Positions 17,188 through 26,215 are shown, numbered from the stretch's first letter. The stretch is 64,000 nt of DNA from Bacillota bacterium (GCA_023391635.1 JAEWAQ010000058.1:97660-161659), one strand, 5' to 3'. Made by a program: numbers and translations. The notes: generated by a model from the sequence alone, not told the origin.

Positions 17188-17949
17188 ATGCGCAAAATGC
17201 GGTTTATGGACGAAGCGAGAAAGCTGATCGACAAGATTGAAGCTACACAGGCAGAGAAGCTGGAGCAAGCGGCCGAGCTGTACGCGAACGCCATCGCGAA
17301 TGACGGGCTGGTTCATCTGTACGGCAACGGCCATTCGGGGATCGGCGTCTATGAGACGTTCCCGCGCATCGGCAGCATGGTCGGCTTTCATCCGCTGATC
17401 GAGCAGTCGTTGGTCAACTATTCTGCGGTGGTGGGGCTTAATGGGCTGCGGCAAAATCAGCATCTGGAGAGACTGGAAGGGTTCGCCGAGCAAATTCTCG
17501 TCAACTTCGACTTTGGTCCGCACGACGTCATCGTCTGCTTTTCGAGCACCGGCATTAACGGCGTTGTCGTCGACATGGCCCTGGGCGCCAAGAAGCGCGG
17601 GCTGAAAGTGATCGCGGTCACCTCGGTGGAGCATCAGATGGCGACAGAGTCACGTCATAGCTCGGGTAAGCGCCTCTGCGAGATTGCCGATGTCGTAATC
17701 GATAACTGCACGCCGCCCGGCGATGCGATGATTCACATCGACGGATTGGATGCACCGGTCAGCCCCGGCTCATCGCTCGCAGCCGTCACGATCGTACAGA
17801 CGCTGAACGCGATGACCGCAGAGAAGCTCCTGGAGCGCGGGTACAAGCCGATCGTGCTGCCGAGCATGCATTTCAAAGGCGATACGAGCGTGAACGAGAC
17901 GATCGATCTCTACTATTCGGAGACAAAACGCCGTTATAAGAACATCTAA
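17188..17949 (+). CDS. SIS-domain sugar-phosphate protein (UPF0309-like)
   Basis: Protein of 253 residues with a single SIS fold. Sugar-phosphate-binding segments are HLYGNGHSGIG near residue 45 and IVCFSSTGINGVVVDMALGA near 120. UPF0309-type proteins bind phosphosugars and may act as isomerases or deaminases; no exact reaction is established. ATG 17188 has AAGGGAGAG upstream. The regulated promoter is 30 bases ahead. It is followed after 43 bases by the FAD enzyme. Confidence 0.85.
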   Translation: MRKMRFMDEARKLIDKIEATQAEKLEQAAELYANAIANDGLVHLYGNGHSGIGVYETFPRIGSMVGFHPLIEQSLVNYSAVVGLNGLRQNQHLERLEGFAEQILVNFDFGPHDVIVCFSSTGINGVVVDMALGAKKRGLKVIAVTSVEHQMATESRHSSGKRLCEIADVVIDNCTPPGDAMIHIDGLDAPVSPGSSLAAVTIVQTLNAMTAEKLLERGYKPIVLPSMHFKGDTSVNETIDLYYSETKRRYKNI

Positions 17950-17992
17950 TCGCTGCCAAGGCAAGCATGATGAAGGCAAGGAGGGGACGACG

Positions 17993-19321
17993 ATGCAGAT
18001 CGTCATCAAGGATGTTCCGCTGCTCTGGAAGACCGATATCGTAGTTGTAGGCGCAGGATCGGCCGGCATTACGGCTGCCATAGCCGCAGCGAGAACAGGC
18101 AAGCTTGTTACGCTCGTGGAAAGGTACGGATTCCCGGGCGGCATCAGCACCGGGGTGCTGGATACATTCTATGGGTTCTACACGCCTGGAGAACGAAGCC
18201 GCAAAATTGTCGGCGGCGTGCCGGACGATATGCTGAAGCGTCTCTATGCGGAGAAAGCGGCAATGAAGCGGGGAAATTCCTTCGGCTATCTCGGCATCGG
18301 CATTACCTACGATCCGGAGCTGTTGAAGTGCGTATGGGAGGACATGGCGGTGGAAGCGGGCGTACGGGTGCTCTACCATTCGTTCTGCACGGATGTCCTG
18401 ATGGAAGGCAACCGGGTTGCCGGGGTGATCGTCGACGGCAAGCAAGGGCTGATGAAAATCGAGGCCGATGTCGTCATCGATGCTTCCGGCGATGCGGATG
18501 TCGCTTGGCGAGCGGGAGCGGCATTCGAGAAAGCGGGAGAGCTCAGCCCGGCGCAGACGCTGACGACGACATTCCGCTTGGCTCATGTCGATTACGCCCA
18601 GGCGACGGCGCTGCCGAAGAAAGAGTTGGAGCGCCTCATGCGGGAGGCCAATGCGAGCGGCTTGTATCAGCTTCCCCGCGAGGAAGGTTCGATCCACGTG
18701 ACACCGATCCCTGGCGTCATGCTGGCGATCATGACGAAGATGGACGGCTACGATCCTTGCGATCCCGTCTCGCTGACACAGGCGGAAATCAAAGGCCGCA
18801 GGCAAGCGAGAGAGTATATCCGATTCCTTCGAGACAAGGTGCCAGGATACGAGCAAGCCGCTCTGATCAACTTGAGCGTGCAGACGGGGATTCGCGAGAC
18901 GAGGAGAATTTACGGGGAATACCGGCTCACGAAAGAAGATGTAGTGGAGATTCGCAAGTTCGACGATGCGATCGGGCAATGCGGCGCTCCGATCGAGGAC
19001 CACCGCGGAGGGAAAGGGACGCATTGGGAGCTGCTTGCCGAAGGCGCAGCGTATGATATTCCTTACCGGACGCTGGTGCCGCAGCAGATCGACGGGCTGC
19101 TCGTGGCCGGGCGCTGCTTCTCGGCGACGCATGAGGCGCATGCTTCCTGCCGCAGCATGGCGCAGTGCATGGCGATGGGGCAAGCGGCGGGAATGGCAGC
19201 TTCGACGGCGCTCGATCAGAAGGTCATGCCTCGCGAGGTGGATATCGGGCTTGTCCAGAACCGGCTTGTGGCGATGGGCGCCGTGTTATACGACAGTCAG
19301 AACGGGGAGGATGTAGGATGA
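17993..19321 (+). CDS. FAD-dependent oxidoreductase (FAD_oxidored family)
   Basis: Flavoenzyme of 442 residues. The Rossmann dinucleotide site is IVVVGAGSAGITAAIAAART near residues 16-35, followed by ERYGFPGGISTG. A second region VVIDASGDADVAWRAGA and the C-terminal LLVAGRCFSATHEAHASCR match FAD-dependent dehydrogenases of this family. It has no signal peptide. AAGGAGGGG lies upstream of the ATG. It overlaps the creatininase gene by 4 bases, so the two products probably act in consecutive steps: oxidation, then hydrolysis. Confidence 0.88.
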   Translation: MQIVIKDVPLLWKTDIVVVGAGSAGITAAIAAARTGKLVTLVERYGFPGGISTGVLDTFYGFYTPGERSRKIVGGVPDDMLKRLYAEKAAMKRGNSFGYLGIGITYDPELLKCVWEDMAVEAGVRVLYHSFCTDVLMEGNRVAGVIVDGKQGLMKIEADVVIDASGDADVAWRAGAAFEKAGELSPAQTLTTTFRLAHVDYAQATALPKKELERLMREANASGLYQLPREEGSIHVTPIPGVMLAIMTKMDGYDPCDPVSLTQAEIKGRRQAREYIRFLRDKVPGYEQAALINLSVQTGIRETRRIYGEYRLTKEDVVEIRKFDDAIGQCGAPIEDHRGGKGTHWELLAEGAAYDIPYRTLVPQQIDGLLVAGRCFSATHEAHASCRSMAQCMAMGQAAGMAASTALDQKVMPREVDIGLVQNRLVAMGAVLYDSQNGEDVG

Positions 19322-20010
19322 TCGAGTGGATCCGACTGACGAGCGAGAGCATCCGGGGCATCGACAGACAGCTGCCGGTCATCGTGCCGGTCGGGCTGGT
19401 GGAGGCGCACGGACCGCATCTGACGCTCGGACTCGACATGGATACGGCGGTTTATTTCTCCCGCAGGGTGGCGGAAGCATCGGGCGCGATTCTCGCGCCG
19501 GCCATCCATTATGGTTTCGCGGACGAGATGAAGGAATATCCCGGTACGGTGGGGGTAAGGGCGGAGACGTTGGCTCTCGTCGTGCAGGATATAAGCGAGT
19601 TGTTCATCTATCACGGCTTCAAGAAAGTGATCTTCCTCAGCGGGCACGGAGCCAATAAGCTCGGCTGCGAGTTGGGCTTCTACAAGGTGTGGGAGAAGTA
19701 TCCCGACTTCAAGCCCGCTTGCTGGAATTGGTGGTCGGATGCAGGAGTAACCGGCATTCATCATGCGGACAAGGGCGAGACGGAGGTGGCGCATGCGGTC
19801 GGGTCGCCCGTCCATGCCGACCGGATCAAGGACTACAGCTTCAAGAAGCCTTGGCATAAAGTGCGATCGCGCTTCGCTGTAGAGCCCGAATCGGGCGGAA
19901 TCAACGGCAAGCCGAGCGAGTACGATCCGGCGGAGGGAGCCCGCATTCGCGAGCAAGTCGTCCGTGTGTTAACGGATAAAGTGATGGAGGCAATCGGCGA
20001 CAAGGAATAG
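19318..20010 (+). CDS. creatininase-family amidohydrolase
   Basis: Hydrolase of 230 residues. Metal ligands typical of the family are visible: Glu29 and His31 in VEAHGPH, Asp40 in LGLDMD, His in LSGHGANK, and Glu in KGETEVAH. Known members open cyclic amides (creatinine) or hydrolyse formamides. Here it follows a sugar kinase, SDR and FAD oxidoreductase, so it may open a lactam or ring ketone made from the imported substrate. ATG 19318 overlaps the stop of the FAD gene. It is the last gene before two terminators. Confidence 0.88.
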   Translation: MIEWIRLTSESIRGIDRQLPVIVPVGLVEAHGPHLTLGLDMDTAVYFSRRVAEASGAILAPAIHYGFADEMKEYPGTVGVRAETLALVVQDISELFIYHGFKKVIFLSGHGANKLGCELGFYKVWEKYPDFKPACWNWWSDAGVTGIHHADKGETEVAHAVGSPVHADRIKDYSFKKPWHKVRSRFAVEPESGGINGKPSEYDPAEGARIREQVVRVLTDKVMEAIGDKE

Positions 20011-20060
20011 GCGGAATCGCGATCGAATGGGGCGATTTCCGGGGATTTCGGGCAAACAAG

Positions 20061-20097
20061 GGCACCTCGCGAGTCCTCTTACGAGGTGCCTTTGTTG
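20061..20097 (+). terminator. terminator of the kinase-creatininase cluster
   Basis: GGCACCTCG (20061-20069) pairs with CGAGGTGCC (20082-20090), followed by TTTGTTGT. It lies 50 bp after the creatininase stop. Confidence 0.85.
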
Positions 20098-20151
20098 TCG
20101 TAACATCAGAAATTGTGTCGCAGAGGCACTAATCTCACCTCAGCCGCGCCA

Positions 20152-20200
20152 ATTCACCAAAAAGGACTGTCAGGGTGCCCTGACGGTCCTTTTTGGTGAA
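20152..20200. terminator. bidirectional terminator facing thrC
   Basis: ATTCACCAAAAAGGAC pairs with GTCCTTTTTGGTGAAT, with an inner stem TCAGGG/CCCTGA. The A-run and T-run let it work in both directions, just beyond the thrC stop on the minus strand. Confidence 0.9.
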
Positions 20201-20212
20201 TTGCGGTATGCT

Positions 20213-21625
20213 TCAGAAGAACTGCTCCAGTTGCGCCTTGATTTCGGCTGTCTCGCCGCCAACAACGGTCCGGGATTGCGGCTTGTCGAACAGCGCGGCG
20301 ATCTGCGGCGGGTACTCCTGCCGGATGCCGCGCAGCCGGATCGCTTCGTCGAACTTGGCCGGGTGGGCAGTTGACAGCGCTACGGTGGCCTCGTCCGCGT
20401 ATGCGAGCCGGTCTGCCGCCGCCACGCCGCACGCCGTGTGCGGGTCGAGCAGGTAGCCGTGCTGTTCGTGATACTCGCTGATCGTGTCCAGGCATTCCTC
20501 ATTGCGGACGCTGTAGGCGGCGAAGTCGGCCTGCACCTGCCGCAGCTTGTCGGCGGGTACGCTCAGCCGGCCTTCTGCCTTGAACTGCGCCATCACCGCG
20601 GCCGTCGCCCCTGCATCCTCTCCATAGAGATAGTAGAGGTACCGCTCGAAGTTGCTCGCCACCTGAATATCCATCGACGGGCTATACGTGCCGCGGAATT
20701 CGCCCGGCTCATACACGCCTTCGTTCACGAACCGCTCCAGGATGTTGTTCTCATTGGTCGCCAGCACGAGCTTGCCGATCGGCAACCCCATGCGCTTCGC
20801 CAGATAGCCCGCGAAGATATCGCCGAAATTGCCCGTCGGCACGCTGAAGTTGACCGCTTGGCCTGCTGCCGCCGTCGGGACGATCCCTTGCTCCGCAAGC
20901 CGGAAGTAGGCGTAGAAGTAGTACACCGTCTGCGCGAGAATGCGCGCGATGTTAATCGAATTGATCGCCCGCAGATGATAACGCCGCTTGAACTCGACGT
21001 CCGCGAACAGCTCCTTGATCATGCGCTGGCAGTCGTCGAAGGTGCCTTCCACCGCAAGGTTCAGCACGTTGTCGTCGCCGACCGTCGTCATTTGCAGCTC
21101 CTGCACTTTGCTGACTTTGCCGTTCGGGTGCAGGATGCAGATGCGGATGCCTTCCTTGCCGCGCACGCCCTCGATTGCCGAAGCTCCTGTGTCTCCGCTC
21201 GTCGCCCCGAGAATGTGGATGATTGAATCCTTTTTCCGCGAAATGTAAGCATAGAGATTGCCCAGGAACTGCAGAGCCACGTCCTTGAAGGCGAACGTCG
21301 GGCCGTGGAACAGCTCCAGCACATGCAGCCCGTCACGCAGCGGGCGCACCGGCGTGACGCCGGGATCGCGGAACGTTCCGTAGCTGTCGTCCACGAGCCG
21401 CTTCAGATCGGCACGCGGAATCTCGTCGCCCACATAGAGCGAGAACACCTCGAGCGCGAGGTCCTGGTAAGACAACTTCTGCCACTGGCGGAGCGTGTCC
21501 GCGGCCACCTGCGGAATGCGCTGCGGTACGAGCAAGCCGCCGTCGTCGGCCAGCCCCATGAGCACCGCGTCGATGAACCCGATGGGGGCCACTTGCCCCC
21601 GCGTGCTGATATATGCCATGTCCAA
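20213..21625 (-). CDS. thrC: threonine synthase
   Basis: PLP-dependent threonine synthase of the long type, 470 residues; it turns O-phosphohomoserine into threonine. The N-terminus MAYISTRG and the PLP lysine K114 in LFHGPTFAFKDVALQF are diagnostic. GATSGDTGASA and PTGNFGDIFAGYLAKRMG follow. The start is TTG 21625, 8 bases after AAAGGAG; ATG 21619 is less well spaced. It stands alone on the minus strand, bounded by a bidirectional terminator, and is a housekeeping gene unlike the catabolic genes around it. A second, different threonine-synthase-like gene is at 47036. Confidence 0.95.
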   Translation of the reverse strand: MDMAYISTRGQVAPIGFIDAVLMGLADDGGLLVPQRIPQVAADTLRQWQKLSYQDLALEVFSLYVGDEIPRADLKRLVDDSYGTFRDPGVTPVRPLRDGLHVLELFHGPTFAFKDVALQFLGNLYAYISRKKDSIIHILGATSGDTGASAIEGVRGKEGIRICILHPNGKVSKVQELQMTTVGDDNVLNLAVEGTFDDCQRMIKELFADVEFKRRYHLRAINSINIARILAQTVYYFYAYFRLAEQGIVPTAAAGQAVNFSVPTGNFGDIFAGYLAKRMGLPIGKLVLATNENNILERFVNEGVYEPGEFRGTYSPSMDIQVASNFERYLYYLYGEDAGATAAVMAQFKAEGRLSVPADKLRQVQADFAAYSVRNEECLDTISEYHEQHGYLLDPHTACGVAAADRLAYADEATVALSTAHPAKFDEAIRLRGIRQEYPPQIAALFDKPQSRTVVGGETAEIKAQLEQFF

Positions 21626-21646
21626 TCACCTGACTCCTTTAAATAG

Positions 21647-21665
21647 GGAGTTTGCAGGGCAAACT
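21647..21665 (-). promoter_or_regulatory. leader hairpin just ahead of the thrC ribosome binding site
   Basis: GAGTTTGC-(3 nt)-GCAAACTC is a perfect 8-bp stem lying about 12 bases upstream of the AAAGGAG site. It could affect thrC translation. There is no T-run, so it is not a plain terminator in this orientation. Confidence 0.45.
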
Positions 21666-21689
21666 CTCACCTCTCGTGCATTATTACGC

Positions 21690-21718
21690 TATTGTAACAA
21701 ATCGAGCGGCATTTTGCG
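21690..21718 (-). promoter_or_regulatory. probable thrC promoter
   Basis: On the minus strand TCGCAA (complement of 21713-21718) is 17 bases from TACAAT (complement of 21690-21695). The -10 is good and the -35 weak. It lies about 65 bp upstream of the thrC start. Confidence 0.5.
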
Positions 21719-21742
21719 ATTGGCTGTCGCAGCCTCTCGATG

Positions 21743-21806
21743 TTTACATCGTTCAATCATTATGTTATGTTTTGCTTTATAAAACCAATGTTTCCACTAA
21801 TAAAAC
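21743..21806 (+). promoter_or_regulatory. promoter and possible operator for ridA-M81
   Basis: TTTACA (21743-21748), a 17-base spacer and TATGTT (21766-21771) form a promoter. Downstream lies AAACCAATGTTT (21782-21793), a perfect AAAC-N4-GTTT palindrome, flanked by two ATAAAAC words (21779 and 21800) two helical turns apart. This pattern differs from the FadR-type sites further on. Confidence 0.45.
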
Positions 21807-21827
21807 AAAGTGAAAGGGGCGCCTCAA

Positions 21828-22223
21828 ATGTCTCAGCTCATCCATACCGAACGCGCGCCGTCGTTCCCGTTGCCATTCTCCCAAGCTTTGCGCGCGGGCG
21901 ATTTCGTGTACGTGTCCGGCCAAGTCGGCGTCGACCCGCAAACCCGCCAAGTGGTGGGAGGCAAGATCGAGGAGCAGACCGAGCGGTGTCTGCGGAATAT
22001 CGAAGCGATATTGAACGAAGCCGGATTGACGCTCGATCATGTGATCAAGGTGAATGCGTATTTGTCGCACTCGGAGGATTTCCCGGGTTATAACCGGACG
22101 TATGAGCAAATCATGAAGCGCCCGTTTCCGACACGCACTTCCGTGCAGAGCGGCATCGGCGATTACTTGATCGAGATCGACGTCGTCGCTTACGCGCTTG
22201 CGAAACGCGGTGAGCAGGCATGA
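21828..22223 (+). CDS. RidA-family enamine/imine deaminase
   Basis: RidA/YjgF/UK114 family, 131 residues, the usual size. Core motifs are AGDFVYVSGQVGVDPQT, a central VIKVNAYLSHSEDFPGYN, and FPTRTSVQSG holding the Arg that binds the substrate carboxylate. These proteins hydrolyse reactive enamines or imines made by PLP lyases. ATG 21828 is preferred over GTG 21810, which lies inside the AAAGGGG site. It overlaps the M81 gene by 4 bases. A PLP enzyme that might generate its substrate is encoded at 47036. Confidence 0.92.
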   Translation: MSQLIHTERAPSFPLPFSQALRAGDFVYVSGQVGVDPQTRQVVGGKIEEQTERCLRNIEAILNEAGLTLDHVIKVNAYLSHSEDFPGYNRTYEQIMKRPFPTRTSVQSGIGDYLIEIDVVAYALAKRGEQA

Positions 22224-23695
22224 CACTCCGGATCGCCGTTGCGGGGATTTATCATGAAACGAATACGTTCGCGCCCGGGCGTACGGTTCTCGCGCAGTTT
22301 GCGGACGAAAGGACCGAAGGCCTCGAGGCGTTCCGGCAGCGTTACGGCGGGACCCGCACTTCGATGGGCGGGGTGATCGATGCCGCGCTTCGTCAAGGGG
22401 CCGAACTGGTGCCCGGCTTGTATGCGGCCGCGACGCCGAGCGGCATGGTTGAGGCAGCGGCGGCCGATGCCTTAATTGATGATGTTGTGCGTTCGGTCGA
22501 CCCTGGCGCATCCGGTCTTGTGCTGATTATGCACGGAGCGATGGTAGCCGAACAATACGAAGATTTCGAAGGGGAATGCTTAACCAGGCTGCGGGCGCGG
22601 TTCGGCCGCGAATTTCCGATCGCGATGACAATCGACCTGCATGCCAACATCAGCCGGGAAATGGCGCGGCTGGCGGACATCATAGTCGGCTATGATACAT
22701 ACCCCCATGTAGATATGTATGAAAGGGTGATTGAGGCTTTCGATCTGCTCGTCCGGCGTATTCGCGGTGAAGTCTCGCCTTCGCGTTCCTATGCGCACAC
22801 CGGCATGCTGGTCGTCCCGCAGGCGATGATGACGGCCGAAGGCAGCATGAAGGCGTTGATGGACCGGGCGTTCGAGATCGAATCGGGCGATGCCCGCGTT
22901 CTGAATGTAACGGTGGCTGGAGGGTTTCCCTACAGCGATGTTGAGGATGCCGGTATGTCGTTCGTCGTCACGACGGATGACGCCCCGGAGTTGGCCGACC
23001 GCTATGCGGCGGAATTGGCGGAGACGGCGGTACGCCTGAGAGAGACCTTCGGGGTCGTGCACTTGCCGCCAGAAGAAGCAGTCGCGGCGGCGCTGGCGGA
23101 GCCCTTCGGGCCTGTCATTCTCGCGGAAGGATCGGACAATGTCGGAGGAGGAGCGCCGGCCGACGCCACGCATTTGCTTGCGCGTTTGACGAATGTCGCT
23201 CGGCCTGCCCTCATCGTTATCCGGGACGAGGAAGCCGTTGCGCTAGCGTTTCGACTGGGAGTCGGCGCCGAGTTCGAAGGAGAGATCGGTGGCAAGAGCG
23301 ACGAGCTCCACGGCAGCCCGGTATCCGTGAAGGGAAAGATCCGCTTGCTGTTCGACGGCCGTTATCGCCATGTCGGCCCCTACATGACCGGCCAACAGGC
23401 GGATATGGGAAAGACGGCGGTTCTCTCGTGCGGGATGCTGACGATCGTGTTGACCGAGAAGCGGACGGCACCTTGGGATTTGGGGCATGTTCGCAGCGTC
23501 GGCCTTTGGCCGGATGATTTCAAGATCATCGTCGCCAAGTCGGCCATCGCCTGGCAGACTGCCTTCGGTTCGTTCGCCAAACGCGTCATTCACGTCGACT
23601 CACCAGGCTGCTGCAGCGCGAATCTCCGGCATTTCGAATATCGCCGCGTCCGCAGGCCGATCTATCCGCTGGACGAACGGGAGCGCGGCAGCTGA
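22220..23695 (+). CDS. M81-family (MlrC-like) metallohydrolase
   Basis: Protein of 491 residues in the MlrC/M81 family, named for a microcystin linear peptide hydrolase. IAVAGIYHETNTFAPG at the N-terminus and LDLH/TIDLHANIS near residue 135 are characteristic and supply metal ligands. It has no signal peptide, so it is intracellular. The family mostly acts on amide or peptide bonds in small molecules; many members lie in sugar-acid or amino-acid loci without known substrates. It is coupled to RidA, suggesting release of an amine-bearing intermediate. Confidence 0.9.
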   Translation: MTLRIAVAGIYHETNTFAPGRTVLAQFADERTEGLEAFRQRYGGTRTSMGGVIDAALRQGAELVPGLYAAATPSGMVEAAAADALIDDVVRSVDPGASGLVLIMHGAMVAEQYEDFEGECLTRLRARFGREFPIAMTIDLHANISREMARLADIIVGYDTYPHVDMYERVIEAFDLLVRRIRGEVSPSRSYAHTGMLVVPQAMMTAEGSMKALMDRAFEIESGDARVLNVTVAGGFPYSDVEDAGMSFVVTTDDAPELADRYAAELAETAVRLRETFGVVHLPPEEAVAAALAEPFGPVILAEGSDNVGGGAPADATHLLARLTNVARPALIVIRDEEAVALAFRLGVGAEFEGEIGGKSDELHGSPVSVKGKIRLLFDGRYRHVGPYMTGQQADMGKTAVLSCGMLTIVLTEKRTAPWDLGHVRSVGLWPDDFKIIVAKSAIAWQTAFGSFAKRVIHVDSPGCCSANLRHFEYRRVRRPIYPLDERERGS

Positions 23696-23744
23696 AACGG
23701 AATATCGGAAGCGGAAACGGGAATGCGGGAAAACCGGATTCGGG

Positions 23745-23800
23745 TTGACAGAGCTCGTAGGGTAGAGTACGTTATAGTCATATTGGTAATACCATACTAT
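23745..23800 (+). promoter_or_regulatory. promoter with FadR-type operator, site 1
   Basis: TTGACA (23745-23750), 17 bases, then TACGTT (23768-23773). The palindrome TGGTAATACCA (23784-23794) follows and continues as TACTATTATTAA. The same extended word occurs at 45474 with identical spacing from TTGACA (39 bases). It drives the membrane AraC regulator at 23990. The leader between is about 190 bp and I see nothing else coding in it. Confidence 0.75.
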
Positions 23801-23961
23801 TATTAACGTCGTTAGCCGGCGGCATACGGCCAATGGATGCCATCCGCATTTCGTGGAGGTCCAATTACCCGCATGCTATAATGGGAGCAATTCAGCAGCG
23901 CCGACTCCCCAAGCATCCCTATCCGACAGCCGCTTGTCGGGCATGGTTTTGGAGAATAGTT

Positions 23962-23975
23962 TGGAACCGCTCTCA
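23962..23975 (+). promoter_or_regulatory. candidate cre (CcpA) site
   Basis: TGGAACCGCTCTCA fits the low-stringency cre pattern TGNAANCGNWNNCA. It lies directly ahead of the GGAGGGTGAA ribosome binding site of the AraC regulator, where CcpA would block elongation. The match could be chance. Confidence 0.4.
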
Positions 23976-23989
23976 CGGAGGGTGAACGC

Positions 23990-26215
23990 ATGAATCGTCA
24001 GACACGGGATTCGCACGGTTTGAGAAACCTATCCTATAAACGCCGCCTGACGCTCATCGTCTTGTTGCTCAGCGTCATTCCCGTGTTGGTGCTCGGCATG
24101 TTCTCCTCGACGAATGCGGCATCGATCGTGCAACAGGAAGTCGACCGCAACCATCTGATGGTCCTGCGCCAAATTCAGAATCAATTCGATCAGTTTATGA
24201 AAAGCATGGACCGCACATCCTTTCAAATTGCCAGCAACAGCATTGTCGAGAAGTCGGTCGAAATCGGCCCGATCAGCAAAGATTTGGGCTATACGTTCGG
24301 CGCGATCGACGTGATCAGAAAAACCCGCAGCACGCAGGAAATCCATTTCGACGTATCGTTGGTATACATGCATGAAGAGCAAGTGTACTCAACACGCTAC
24401 GGTTTTGTCGATTTGACCGATTTTCCTTATCGCGACCTGCTGAATTCGGTCGGCTTCCGGTTCGATTCGACGGTCGTCGTACCGCCGGAAGCCGGTCAAC
24501 GCATGCATGAACTGCTCATCGTACGCCCTGTCCCCGCCTTTTATTCGGACCGCCCGGATGGTATTCTCGTCTTCCATATAGATCCCTCTCAGCTGATTGG
24601 GATACTGGAGCAGGTCGAATTGGGCCATAACGGAAAAATTCTGATTGCGGATGAACAGGGCACGGTCGTATTCAGCCAGAATGCGGCGGAGATCGGATCG
24701 CGGATCTCGGCAACGTCGGAACCGTTCATGATTCGGAAGCCGACGGCCGAAGCCGGTTCGGGGGGAGCCTCTGCGGAAGAAGCCGGCAAAGTATCCATGA
24801 ATGGCGACGATTATCTCGTCGCTTCGGTCCGTTCATCCTTTAACGACTGGTCGTATATCGCGATTACGCCTTACAAGGAGTTGACCAAGAAGGCGGGGGG
24901 AGTGCGCCGATTCACGCTCGGCCTGGCGGGCTCGCTCGTGGGCTTGGCCGTGTTGTTGGCGCTCTTCGGTTCGAATCGGCTGTATTCCCCCATCCAGCGG
25001 ATGCAGCAGAAATTGCAGGGGGAATTCCGCGAACAGCTGCCGTATCTTCGGGATTCGATTTTCCTTCAACTGGTGAGAGGCGAGATGTCCGAGAACGAAA
25101 TTCGCGACAAGACGGAACGTTACGGCTTGCTGTTGAAAGGTTCGCGTTTCTATGTATGCCTTGTGGAAATGGACGATTTCGCCCGATTCAAGCAAAAGTA
25201 CAAGGAAAACGACCGTTCCCTGATGATCTATGCCCAGCGCAAAATGTTGGAGGAATTGTGCGAGAGCGAGCTTTCCTGCGTGACGGTATCCCCGCTGCCG
25301 AACCAGGTTGCCGTGCTGATCGGCACGAAAGACGCCAGCGAGCGGGCGGATGAGACCGTGCGCCGGAAGGCGATGGAATTCCGGAGCAATATTCAGAACT
25401 ACTTCCGCCTGTCGGTTACCGTGGCGCTCAGTCAGGCATGTCGGGACTACACCGGAATCAGCGAGGCGTATCAGGAGGCGTCCGATCTGATCGGTTACCG
25501 GATGCTGCTCGGCAGCGAGCAATTGATCGGGCACGAATCCGTCAGAATGCCGCTCGGGACTTCGGGGCATTCGCTGATCGAACTGAAGAAGCAAATTTTG
25601 GCGGCGATGGCGAAGGGGGACGATGCCGAAGCGAAGGCCATTTTGTCGGCGCTGATCGAAGCGATGCCGCAACAGATGCATAATGCCGAATCCGTGCTGG
25701 GCACGTTCGCTTATCTGATCGGGGAATTCGACCGGCTCGTGCGCGAATGGAGCGATGGCAGCGGGGAATTGGATACGAAGGAGCTGTACAAGCAATTGCT
25801 GGCCATGTCATCGCTGGCCGAGACGGAGCGTTGGTTCGCGGAGACGGTATTTCCGCTCGTCATGAATGCGCTGCAAGACGCGAACCTGCCGAAACGAACG
25901 AAGCTGGTCCAGCAGGTGCTGCAATATATTCACTTGCATTACGACACGGACCTGAGCTTGCAGCTAGTGGCCGATACGTTCGGGATGACGCCCCCGCAGT
26001 TAAGCCGGTTGTTCCGCGAAGAGCGCAACGAGTCGTTCAGCGACTATGTCCTGCGCTGCCGGATCGAGAAAGCGAAGGAATGGCTTACCCATACCGAAAT
26101 GCCGATTCGGGAAATCGCGGAACGTTTGCGCTACGCCTCCGTCCAAAATTTCACCCGGATCTTCAAACAGATGACGAACGAGCCTCCCGGTCATTACCGG
26201 AAGAAATCCCGATAA
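23990..26215 (+). CDS. membrane-anchored AraC-family regulator with extracellular sensor
   Basis: One-component sensor-regulator of 741 residues. Helix 1 is near residues 18-38 (LTLIVLLLSVIPVLVLGMF), an extracellular Cache-like region follows to about 300, and helix 2 is near 307-327 (FTLGLAGSLVGLAVLLALFG). A cytoplasmic region of about 300 residues links to two AraC helix-turn-helix motifs near 645-738, ending FTRIFKQMTNEPPGHYR. CACGGAGGGTG lies upstream of ATG. Such proteins sense a sugar outside and activate an adjacent importer, here probably 32553-36077. Its own promoter carries a FadR-type operator, which would make a two-step regulatory cascade. Confidence 0.92.
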   Translation: MNRQTRDSHGLRNLSYKRRLTLIVLLLSVIPVLVLGMFSSTNAASIVQQEVDRNHLMVLRQIQNQFDQFMKSMDRTSFQIASNSIVEKSVEIGPISKDLGYTFGAIDVIRKTRSTQEIHFDVSLVYMHEEQVYSTRYGFVDLTDFPYRDLLNSVGFRFDSTVVVPPEAGQRMHELLIVRPVPAFYSDRPDGILVFHIDPSQLIGILEQVELGHNGKILIADEQGTVVFSQNAAEIGSRISATSEPFMIRKPTAEAGSGGASAEEAGKVSMNGDDYLVASVRSSFNDWSYIAITPYKELTKKAGGVRRFTLGLAGSLVGLAVLLALFGSNRLYSPIQRMQQKLQGEFREQLPYLRDSIFLQLVRGEMSENEIRDKTERYGLLLKGSRFYVCLVEMDDFARFKQKYKENDRSLMIYAQRKMLEELCESELSCVTVSPLPNQVAVLIGTKDASERADETVRRKAMEFRSNIQNYFRLSVTVALSQACRDYTGISEAYQEASDLIGYRMLLGSEQLIGHESVRMPLGTSGHSLIELKKQILAAMAKGDDAEAKAILSALIEAMPQQMHNAESVLGTFAYLIGEFDRLVREWSDGSGELDTKELYKQLLAMSSLAETERWFAETVFPLVMNALQDANLPKRTKLVQQVLQYIHLHYDTDLSLQLVADTFGMTPPQLSRLFREERNESFSDYVLRCRIEKAKEWLTHTEMPIREIAERLRYASVQNFTRIFKQMTNEPPGHYRKKSR

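Noticed and set aside
21626..21690. T-box riboswitch ahead of thrC
   Set aside because: No T-box core sequence (TGGNACC-like) or terminator/antiterminator pair is visible; only a short hairpin is present.
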